Below, one piece after another: positions 55,985 through 64,000 of a stretch of 64,000 nucleotides of DNA (the first letter of the stretch is position 1; every line of letters begins with the position of its first letter). The translations under genes and the position numbers were made by a program. The notes below the pieces were generated by a model. It was not told the origin of the DNA, did no database searches, and saw nothing but the letters and a program-made list of their open reading frames with translations. Source of the stretch: Nectonema munidae (lineage: Eukaryota > Nematomorpha > Nectonematoida > Nectonematidae); contig JAUIRK010000982.1 of assembly GCA_030549495.1 (NCBI GenBank), positions 1 to 64,000 of the forward strand, given 5' to 3'.

Positions 55985-57040
55985 AAAGAGCACTAATAGG
56001 GTTAAGTTTTCTTTATTAACTGCTTCTTTTACTCTTCTAACTAAAATTCCTTCTTTATCTTCAAAAGTCTCAACTATTTCTTTTACTTTATTTAAATTTG
56101 TATAGTAGTACAATGCTGCTTTTATCCAACTTCCCCATCTTGCAACAATTGGATGAGGAGGAGAGCCGATCGATTTGACTTTTTCTTTTCTTGCCTTCTC
56201 TTGATCGTGGCTGCTTTAACAGAAGCAATCACTTCATCAACTTCTTTAAAATGTGCCTTTACTTTTAATGCACAATTGTGTAAAAGATGGGCAAAGCATG
56301 TGACGTGAAACACATTAGGGTATAGAACCTTCAGTTGTTTACCTGCAGAAATATTATACTTGGCATCATCGCTTAAAAATAAGCAAACATCTTTTCTACA
56401 TCTAGCTGCTTAATTAAGTCGTCAAGAACAAATATCACCTTTTGCGAATTAATTGAGACATCGATGAACTTTGTCTTCACTGCATACACCTTATTTGGTG
56501 CATCTAAAGTGCTAACAAGAACATTAATGAAAGATTCGCCATACACATCTGTTTCATCCATCACTAAGAAAACCTTTTTATTAGCAATTTTTAATTTTAT
56601 TTTAAAAAAACTTTCATCTCATGTTCATCGACAATAATCCTACTAGTTGAAATTGATGGTAATGTGTACCCTAAATCTTTGAAAAAGTTCATTAAGTCTC
56701 CGAACTTGTGTAGAGGTATATTAGATTCCAAAAAACATTTGACTAACTTTTTTGTGAAGTTTTTATAAATATATATTTCAATATATTTGAAGTACTTGGT
56801 AAAAAGTTCAATGCATTTCGATGCTTTTTAGTACTTCTGTGTTTTTTAAAAAAATTTTTTTTTTTGTAATTTACAGTTTTTGAACATAGTATACAAAAAA
56901 GTTTTTTGTTCGAGAATAAGATAAAATCACTAGGAAACCGATCAACAATTTGAAGAATCTTTGAAATTTTGGAAGACAATAGTAATTGCAAAGTGTAAAA
57001 AAAATGTATAGCACAGAGAAAAACGGAAGTGAGAGTCAAG
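55985..57040 (-). mobile_element. hAT-like transposase relic (CGGBP1-like family)
   Basis: Minus strand, in order. A BED-like zinc finger comes first (FCILCSKTVNY...KKHRSTKKHRNAL, about 56,900-56,800). Then NIPLHKFGDLMNFF, VFLVMDETDVYGESFINVLV (about 56,590-56,500), LFLSDDAKYNISAGKQLKVLYPNVFHVTCFAHLLHNCALKV-type sequence in pieces (about 56,380-56,270), and SPPHPIVARWGSWIKAALYYYTNL (about 56,170-56,090). This order matches transposase-derived proteins of the hAT group that are often labelled CGG triplet repeat-binding protein 1-like in arthropods. Several frame changes (near 56,600, 56,400 and 56,200) show that it is dead. Terminal inverted repeats and target-site duplications were not found. 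Confidence 0.75.
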
Positions 57041-57870
57041 ATTTCTGCTAACAGTGCTCGACTTACACAGGCTACACCAAGACAAAATTCTTATTTAGCA
57101 TCATAAATTGACAAGAATCATATCTGTACAAAAAATATGTTTTCATTAGTAGGATAGCATAGAAATCTTTTTTATTTAAAATACAAGTGTGATGCACAGA
57201 TATAATATTGCTAAGCTTGACCAATACTTCTGATGTATTCACGGGTGGTATAGTGATGAGAGGCCTTATGTTAAAGTTTTATTATATCAAATATCGTCTA
57301 ATACAAAAATTGACCTAACAAAAAAAATTGACTATATGGAAAAAAGTTGACCCAACATAAAAAAGTTGACTTTAATTGACATAAAATTACGAAAAAAGTA
57401 TATAAAACTGGAGATTTGTGTTACATCGTAAATCTATATAATTGTGCAGTTAAATCTAAAAAGTTGACTTTATTGCCGCCCTAATAATGACTCAAAGCTT
57501 AGAAGAATAACTTATTGTCCTTCATCATCTTCTCCGCAAAGCATTTCACGACGCCGTAATTTGACGTAGACTAACTACTGGTAGCACATTGGCCATCTTA
57601 AAATAATAAATTTTTTGTCTGTGCTAAGAAAATCCTGAAGAAAACATTCATCATCATCTCTCTCTTTTGACTAGAGAAATAACGCATCTGTCAGTGAACT
57701 TTTTGAATCTGTGCTGGCCATGGGATGATGCTATGGCTTAGTAATTCTAAGAGGTATTTGAACCTGTACAGGCATATGAGATGATGATGTTGTAGTGAAG
57801 ATAGCACTACTAACTCCAAAATTTCAGAGATTAGTAACTTTATGATGTAAACTGATGGTATAAACGAGAG
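57041..57870. other. AT-rich stretch, nothing recognised
   Basis: No gene. 57,300-57,480 has several AAAAGTTGAC and AATTGAC words in loose tandem. The sequence between here and the Helitron relic may include its 5' end, but no TC-starting terminus could be placed. Confidence 0.4.
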
Positions 57871-58730
57871 ATGCCATTTCAAAGTCAGACATCAACCCTA
57901 GAGAAATTGGCAAAAAAATTATTTTACCAGCTTCTTTCACTTCAAGTCTTCGACATTTGTTTTAGTTATACCAAGGTGCCATGGCCATCGTTAAAACTTT
58001 GGAGAGACCACATTTATTCATTACTTTTACCACAAATCCAAATAAAAAAAAGTTTAGTAAATAATCAATCTCCCTATGACCGAGCTGATAAATTGGTTAG
58101 AGTATTCCACCTTAAGTTAAAGTCCCTAATGGAAGAAATTTTGCACAATAATATATTGTGTAGTGTTAAAGGTTATGTATAAACCATCGAGTTTCAGAAA
58201 CGTTTTCTTCCCCTTGCTCATATCTTACTTATTCTAAACAAACCAATAGACTGGGAAGAAATAAAAGATAAAATTATTTCGGCTCAAATTCCTGATAAAG
58301 ATAGTCATCCAGTTTTATATAAGTTGGTTAAAAAACATATGTGCCATGGTCCATGTGCGGTACATAATTTAAAATACATTTGTATACGAGACGGTAAGTA
58401 TAGTAAAAAGTATCCCAAATCTTTCAAGCCTAATACCATACTAGAGTTTAATAATCATCCCTTTATTCGAGACCTGATTAGTATATTTATAAGTTTGTGT
58501 ATAAGGGACCAGATCGAAACATTGTTCGAGTTGACGGGCTAACAACAATAATAATTTAAATAATGAGCTTGATCTTACCAGATATATATCCGCTGTAGAA
58601 AGTCGTTATCGATTATTTACGTTCCCTCTATAGTCCTTATGTAATTAAATTAGATCTACACCTGCCAGCAAATCAGTTTGTAGTTTTTGAAGAGACTCAG
58701 CCCATTAATCGTATAAATTTTGAACTCCTT
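57871..58730 (+). mobile_element. Helitron relic: part of the Rep domain
   Basis: Plus-strand translation gives YDRADKLVRVFHLKLKSLM (about 58,075), then GYV, a stop (58,180), and TIEFQKR..PLAHILLIL in the same frame. Next come HMCHGPCAVHNLKYICIRDG and KYSKKYPKSFKPNT (58,335-58,430), KFVYKGPDRNIVRVDG (about 58,490), and RYISAVESRYRLFTFPL and IKLDLHLPANQFVVFEE (about 58,580-58,695). These are the ordered conserved blocks of Helitron replication initiator proteins. The first His of the HUH motif is replaced by Leu in PLAH, and at least two frame changes lie between the blocks. The helicase half is absent. A dead 5' fragment. Confidence 0.88.
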
Positions 58731-59767
58731 TCTATTTTAGGGGAAATGGGGTGGTACCAGAAACACGCACCTTCAAGTATATTAATTTTTTCCAGAAATT
58801 TACTTTTAACCAAAAATTAATAAAGTGGACCATAAAATAGAAATGCAAAAGCCATTGGACGAATTGAATTCGTTCATCCCAATTCTGGAGATATTTATTT
58901 TTTATGTATTTTGTTGAAAAATGATTTTTCAAATGGAAAAGAATCATTTTTACTTTACATAGACTATGTTATGATTTGTACATGTGATTCTTATACCGAT
59001 ATATTTTTATTTCTATTTACTTCCACGTATATATTTGACTTAAATTTTTCTGTTACAATCAGAAATACCACGTTATACAAAACGTTTTTTAGGTTTGAAG
59101 AATGCAAATATTAACAGAAAAATACTCAGTTTACAATTTAAAGTCAAAACTGAAATGAACTTTTCTTTCAATCAAATTTCAGAAAATATTTTGTAATTTA
59201 TAAATTTTTAGTAATAATTTTTTTGTTCGCTAAAAAAATTCCTATACATTTTTTGTTTGCTTAAAGTTTTTAGTGGTTTTCCTCAGTTTCAGATCTATAA
59301 TTTGCTGCTTTATTATTTTTATAATTTCAACAACAGATAAATTTACTACTCATTTTGTAGATTTTAAGAAATAAATATTAGAAATTTGGACAAAAATATT
59401 TACTAAAACAATTAGTAATTTTAACGTAAAAGAGAATCTCTACCTAGTAACTTCTACTGTTCAAAAATCTACTACTCACTTAGTAATGTTTACTATTTAT
59501 TTTTCTGAGTGAGTGAGTTTTAATAAAGTTACACTTATGCAAAAATCCTGACATTCCTCCTCTTTATCGACTGTTTCCCTTAATACCGGAATACGGTTTG
59601 AACCTTTGGAAATTCCTGAAAAACTAGTTTTATTTATGGCTTTCAATTTTATCAATTAGATTTTATCATCTGTTTTAACTTTAAAAAACTTTGTTTAAAT
59701 CTTTAGAAGCATTACTTAACTATCTCTTTAACCAGAAAACCACATCTAATATTCTTTCAAAAAATGC

Positions 59768-59868
59768 TTGGAATACGGGTCCCCCCTCCTAAGAGGTATT
59801 ATCCGTTCGCTGACGGGGGTGTCATGGGGGCCAAGTTCCCCACACTCATTGTTGCCCGCTTTCGTTAC
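59768..59868. other. GC-rich island of about 100 bp, unexplained
   Basis: Contains GGGTCCCCCCTCCTAAGAGG, CCGTTCGCTGACGGGGGTG and GGGGGCCAAGTTCCCC. The last is a GGGG/CCCC hairpin with an 8-base loop. It stands out from flanks of about 25 percent GC. It could be the end of a transposable element or a structured RNA. I recognise neither a tRNA cloverleaf nor a known snRNA. Confidence 0.5.
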
Positions 59869-60197
59869 TTAGTGAAATTGGATTCTTAATAATTTCTTTC
59901 TTTTTTTATGCCTTTTATTCAAATCTAAAATTTTTAGAAAATAAATTTTCGAACACTAAGCTCATCAACTGATTTTCAACTACTAAGTATTTATTGGTCA
60001 ACTAATCCTTATACACATGTCCATCATATAATTAACATACACACATCACTTCATACAAACAAACCCTCATTCGTTGCCGGTTTTTCTTTACCATACTCGG
60101 CACTCTCCTTTGCCGAAAATCAGTTGATGACCATAATCTTCGAAAATTTATCTCCCAAAAATTGCATGTGAATAAAAGCAACTGATTTCACTTATTA

Positions 60198-60203
60198 TTT
60201 ATT
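60198..60203 (-). terminator. Poly(A) signal of the receptor gene
   Basis: AATAAA on the minus strand, about 26 bp after the TAG stop at 60,229-60,231. Good position for a short 3' UTR. Confidence 0.5.
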
Positions 60204-60228
60204 TAATTTATATTTTTTAAAATGTTAT

Positions 60229-63200
60229 CTAGCTTTTCTTAAAACAACAAATGTAGTCAGAAAATTTAGAATTTCTTTTTTTGCCTTCTACATGTCTGCC
60301 GCCTTTTTGCTCCATCCCTTCTTTTACTTTTTTGTGTAGCTCACTCCTTGTATTTTTTTTCTTCGTTTTTCTACATGATAGCAGTTGTCCTATTCTTATG
60401 AGTTTTTGGGCTACTACTTTTTTAACTGTCCATTTTTCTTTAATTTTATTACTCTGCCCGTCTATCACGCCGACTTCTTCTCTGTCATTGTTTTTAATTT
60501 TATCACTCTGCCCGTCTATAATGCCAACTTCTTCTCTGTCATTTTCTTTCTTTTTTTCCAATTCCTCTTGAATAACCTCCTTCATTTTGCTCTCTTCAAT
60601 CACATTCTCTATTAAATTTTTGTATGCCATTTCATCCTTCTCAGCAACAGTGTTTTTGCTTTGATCGTCGACCTTTCTACATCTGTGCAGCCAGGCGATA
60701 ATCTTATTCCGCTCTAAAAAAAGAAATATCAGGAAAAAAATAATCAATACGTAGATAGAGTTCAACTTATCTTTCGTTATTTCTTCACAGGAATCAGAAT
60801 AGAGTGAGAGATATTTCGACTGTCTAACATGTCCAAACTCATTACCATATGACTTCAGGCACTCATACATTCCTTCATTATTGCAATCAAATGTGAACTC
60901 AAAAGTTTCGCTCCCATCTTGCACGAGTTTTCTACTATAATTTTTACTGATGAAATAAAAAGCAGTGTTGTCATTTATGACTTTGTCTTTACCCGACTCG
61001 TCAAACAAAATGGTTTGACATCTCAACAAGATCTTTTCGTTAATTTCTACCCTTCCCTTCAATATTTCTATTTTGATGTCGTAAGGAATTACTTTTCTGG
61101 AACCTTTCAAAATTTCTCCACTTTCTGTTTCGCTATTGCAAGTATACACGCCCTGATCTTCCTTCTTGACATCATCGAAACTGAGTAGCATATTTCTAGA
61201 AACAGTTCGATTTAACCCTTCTTTGCTCCAATACATGCCTTGCCTTGTTTCATAACATAAGAGGTCTATTTGAGAACCAATCATCACATACAATTCCTTC
61301 TTAAATGGCTTGATAGGTAGTGTTTTATCTTTAAGTGAAATTTTCTTTACAACCAAGTGAAACTTAATGACATATATCGTGGGAAGCCCCGTCCATCCAA
61401 CTTCTTCGTGTCTAAGAATATGGCAGTAGTAAAGCCCAGAAAACTTCTCAATCATCTCCTTAATTCTCAAATTTTTTTCTCTTCCGAGTATCTTAGAACT
61501 TCCTTCTTTCACCCAATAAAACGCGTATGCATCTCCCTCGATTTCAGATTCTAAAGTTACATCGTCAAACATGGATACTTCTTTCTTGATTTCTTTATTA
61601 TGCAGTTTGGGAGGGTGCAAAACTTTGATGTTGTAGAAGAGGTCATAATTGCCACTTTCATAATTAAAATTGACTCTAAGTCTGCTATCTCTAAAAGATT
61701 CTAGAGAGAAGCAAGAAGAATTTATTTTTTTTATGTCGGACAAAGGCGCACTAAATTCCCATGTGTATTTTCTTCCAAATGTAGGTTGTTCTATAATCAT
61801 ACAAAACACTTTTTTTTCATCTTTCCTGATAAGAATCGTTTCTTCAGTATAAGGATGCAGCACCGGCTTATTTATATCTTGCTTTCCTATAAAATATGCA
61901 GTTGACACTTTAAAATCCAGGGAATCTTTATTATACACAGTAAATCCTTTTACTTCCTCTCCATTAAAATAATTTAAACTTTCTCTTATCCGTGGTATTA
62001 TTCCCTTAAAAGAATTAATACATGACTCCGCGCTGCATATACGCATCTCTTTTCCATTATAATAATTAAGGTTCATTGTGACATTGTAATCATAAGTATT
62101 TTCTACAACAAATAAGTAAAATGCATCTACAACATTGTGTGCGGCTTTATTACTCATATTTAAACTCAAAGCAGCCATTTCATTTTTTCTAATTACCTGT
62201 TTTTCCGCATTATAATACATTTTTTTCAGTGACTCCCCCCAGTTTTCAACGACCGGCAGCATAAAGTATTTTCTACCGTAAATGCGTGCGTCACAAATTT
62301 GAAATGTTGAATCTCTCGTAAGCGATATCTGAAAAAGCATGGCGAAACATTTATTTTTAAACTCTTCTCCGTATTTTATGTGATAAAATGACTTGTACCG
62401 TGCCGTATTTTTGGTCAAATGAAAGCAATCTCGAGTATGATAGTTTTTAGTGGGAGCTAAGTGCATGCGTAAATAAAAATCGTTCTTCGTTTGGCTTAAA
62501 TTTTTATTTGAATAAAACACAAAGTCCGTTGCTTCAAAAAGCATGCGTTCTTTGTCTACCTTGTCTCTCATATCAAACATATAAGAACGTCCTTCCTTTT
62601 GACTACCGTCAATACAATTTTTTTTAAAGTCTGAAACCTTTTGATTTGAAGTACCATGGTCGTTAAAGGTTATAGGAGGACCTTCTGATCCATAACTTTC
62701 CAAAATATTTATTGCTATTTCTCCGTAAACGTTAACTTTCTTTACCTTAAAATAAGACGTTTCTAGTTCCGTGGTTATGTAATATACCAAGTAATCTCCA
62801 TTTTTTCCATCGCAATGCGCTTCGAACTTTTTATTGTGATCTTTAATAACACCCCTATCACAGTAACTATTTAACTTAAAATCTTTATTCTCTAAAAACC
62901 CGCCGTCTTCTATATCTAAGAAAAAACCGACTCTAAATTGATAAGTAAAATGTCTAGCAAACTTCTCGTCCCAAAACAATACGGCTTTTTCCAAATAAAC
63001 TGGTTCTTTGAGAGAGACTGCTAACCAAATTCCATAACCCCATTTACCATACTTAATTGAAATGACATCCATTCCAACATATACACATTTGTTGTCCACC
63101 AATTCATAACCACTTTCACAATGGCACTCAAACTTGCCAAATGCTTCTTTTTTCAAGCATTGCGAATGTGGTGGACATCTATTAATTACGTCGCATTCTT

Positions 63201-63279
63201 CTATGCTGTATGCTGCCAAGAATAGGAGCAGCAGAATTTTTGCAATTATTATTACGTATTTTTTTATCAAGGCACCCAT
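60229..63279 (-). CDS. Receptor-like membrane protein: EGF, F-type lectin-like and Ig-like domains
   Basis: 1,016 codons in one uninterrupted frame. The ATG at 63,279 is preceded two codons earlier by an in-frame TAA, which fixes the start. Signal peptide 1-24. EGF-like domain 28-66 with six cysteines. Residues 70-187 look like an F-type lectin or F5/8 C galactose-binding fold (IWLAVSLKEPVYLEKAVLF, then C..C, GDYLVYY and VKKVNVYGE). A second such region at 210-337 ends FQICDARIYGR. 340-555 is unassigned. Ig-like repeats lie near 565-625 (first Cys missing), 660-716 (C675, W684, C714) and 742-808. The membrane segment is about 841-856. The cytoplasmic tail is Lys/Glu-rich, with a doubled DREEVG-IDGQS-KIK unit (914-946) and Cys near the end. 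It probably binds ligands, perhaps glycans, at the cell surface. Being intronless over 3 kb is unusual and could mean a retrocopy. Looks functional. Confidence 0.88.
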   Translation of the reverse strand: MGALIKKYVIIIAKILLLLFLAAYSIEECDVINRCPPHSQCLKKEAFGKFECHCESGYELVDNKCVYVGMDVISIKYGKWGYGIWLAVSLKEPVYLEKAVLFWDEKFARHFTYQFRVGFFLDIEDGGFLENKDFKLNSYCDRGVIKDHNKKFEAHCDGKNGDYLVYYITTELETSYFKVKKVNVYGEIAINILESYGSEGPPITFNDHGTSNQKVSDFKKNCIDGSQKEGRSYMFDMRDKVDKERMLFEATDFVFYSNKNLSQTKNDFYLRMHLAPTKNYHTRDCFHLTKNTARYKSFYHIKYGEEFKNKCFAMLFQISLTRDSTFQICDARIYGRKYFMLPVVENWGESLKKMYYNAEKQVIRKNEMAALSLNMSNKAAHNVVDAFYLFVVENTYDYNVTMNLNYYNGKEMRICSAESCINSFKGIIPRIRESLNYFNGEEVKGFTVYNKDSLDFKVSTAYFIGKQDINKPVLHPYTEETILIRKDEKKVFCMIIEQPTFGRKYTWEFSAPLSDIKKINSSCFSLESFRDSRLRVNFNYESGNYDLFYNIKVLHPPKLHNKEIKKEVSMFDDVTLESEIEGDAYAFYWVKEGSSKILGREKNLRIKEMIEKFSGLYYCHILRHEEVGWTGLPTIYVIKFHLVVKKISLKDKTLPIKPFKKELYVMIGSQIDLLCYETRQGMYWSKEGLNRTVSRNMLLSFDDVKKEDQGVYTCNSETESGEILKGSRKVIPYDIKIEILKGRVEINEKILLRCQTILFDESGKDKVINDNTAFYFISKNYSRKLVQDGSETFEFTFDCNNEGMYECLKSYGNEFGHVRQSKYLSLYSDSCEEITKDKLNSIYVLIIFFLIFLFLERNKIIAWLHRCRKVDDQSKNTVAEKDEMAYKNLIENVIEESKMKEVIQEELEKKKENDREEVGIIDGQSDKIKNNDREEVGVIDGQSNKIKEKWTVKKVVAQKLIRIGQLLSCRKTKKKNTRSELHKKVKEGMEQKGGRHVEGKKRNSKFSDYICCFKKS

Positions 63280-64000
63280 CGTGAATTAAAATATCTAAAA
63301 GTGAAGTATGAAAAACAAAGTATTGAACGTTGAAAGGCGAATATTCTTTCAGCCAATGAAAATAACGATGCTTTTATTCTTAGTAATTTGCATAATATTA
63401 CAGCCAATGATCAATAACCTATATATTGATTGTGTGAATGAACTTGATTGTGTGAAGAATGTCTGTTTGTGTGTGTGTGTGTGTGTCGTAAGAAGCACTT
63501 TCATTGGTTGAAATATAACTATTGACATAAATTCGCCCATTCATTTTAGAGATTATCATTCAGCCGAAAAATACACAGAAAAGATACAACTATGCTAAAA
63601 ATTAGTAATTCATCATCTCTATAAAAATAAGCTAACGTCTGTGTGTGTCTGTCGCTGGAAGCATTTTGATTGGTTGAAATTTTTATATGTTTTGTGTGTA
63701 TTTTTATAGGATGATGAGTTTGTGTGTGCGTTTAAAGCATTCTAATTTAAAATTTGGTTGAAAAACCTAATGGTATAAATTAGGTTAAAAAGATTGGTTG
63801 AAATACCTTTTGTATGTATTTTATATGGTGTAATAGAAAAATACACAGAAAAGGTACAAATATTCTAAAAACTGATCACCATACCATATAACACTATTAG
63901 CAACTCAAAATACACACTACAAGAATTCTATGTTTCGAGCGTAGCCTAAACAATAAAAACTAGCCGGTCCCGTGGTCGTTTTGAGCGAAGCGAATTTGAA
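63280..64000. repeat. Upstream region of the receptor gene with dispersed repeat pieces
   Basis: No gene. It contains a GT run (63,469-63,486) and two copies of AAAATACACAGAAAAGATACAA-like sequence (about 63,570 and 63,838). ATTGGTTGAAAT occurs several times, and CAGCCAATGAAAATAA near 63,351 is its approximate reverse complement. A CTGTCGCTGGAAGCATTTTGA piece (63,631-63,710) is shared with 47,158-47,240. This looks like overlapping small non-autonomous elements. The promoter of the receptor gene must lie here, but I cannot pick a TATA box with confidence. Confidence 0.55.

Larger units (their letters stand above)
58731..60228. other. Intergenic stretch with a GC-rich island
   Basis: AT-rich DNA without a supported gene. 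The open frame at 58,911-59,114 has no motif. The exception is a GC-rich island at 59,768-59,868, listed separately. The right end lies just downstream of the receptor gene. Confidence 0.6.

Noticed and set aside
58911-59114. Plus-strand open frame of 67 codons
   Set aside because: Hydrophobic AT-rich translation with no similarity that I recognise, and no splice or promoter context.
60281-60615. Plus-strand frames opposite the receptor tail
   Set aside because: Antisense shadows of the Lys/Glu-rich tail, rich in Ser, Phe and Leu as expected from its complement.

Overview
This window is AT-rich DNA from an animal, most likely an invertebrate. The evidence is a secreted or membrane receptor gene with EGF, lectin-like and immunoglobulin-like domains, EGF exons with splice sites in matching phase, and relics of a CR1/Jockey-type LINE, a hAT-like transposon and a Helitron. 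I cannot name the species. There are no bacterial features.

From 1 to 42.7 kb the window is one satellite domain. Its basic unit is a dimer of about 330 bp made of two diverged monomers of about 165 bp. Two compound blocks of a compact retroelement interrupt it (A, 13.85-25.07 kb; B, 33.78-39.87 kb). Each block has minus-strand, head-to-tail units of about 2.56 kb, four in A and two in B. The last unit in each carries its 5' end and a gag-like gene. After it comes an inverted plus-strand 3' end, then a short promoter piece. Both blocks meet the satellite at the same place, so they look like copies of one insertion duplicated together with the satellite.

The element is about 3.0 kb. It has a small basic gag-like protein and a 693-codon frame with reverse transcriptase and RNase H. 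I see no protease, integrase or tyrosine recombinase. It ends in an AATAAA signal, a stem-loop and a poly(A) tail. A TATA-type promoter lies at the 5' end, and a second copy lies near the 3' end, upstream of the poly(A) signal. In a head-to-tail array that second promoter points into the next unit, an arrangement known from the HeT-A telomeric retrotransposon of Drosophila. Two older, broken relatives (42.70-44.05 and 48.09-49.12 kb) show that the family has been here for a long time. One of them conserves the 3' promoter and the stem-loop. This family is my candidate for the undescribed system.

From 44 to 64 kb the DNA is ordinary, gene-poor and AT-rich. It holds two EGF exons on the minus strand (44.8 and 47.6 kb) with a LINE relic between them, a decayed zinc-finger gene of unknown function (49.3-51.6 kb), several tandem repeats, hAT and Helitron relics, and a complete intronless receptor gene (60.2-63.3 kb, minus strand).
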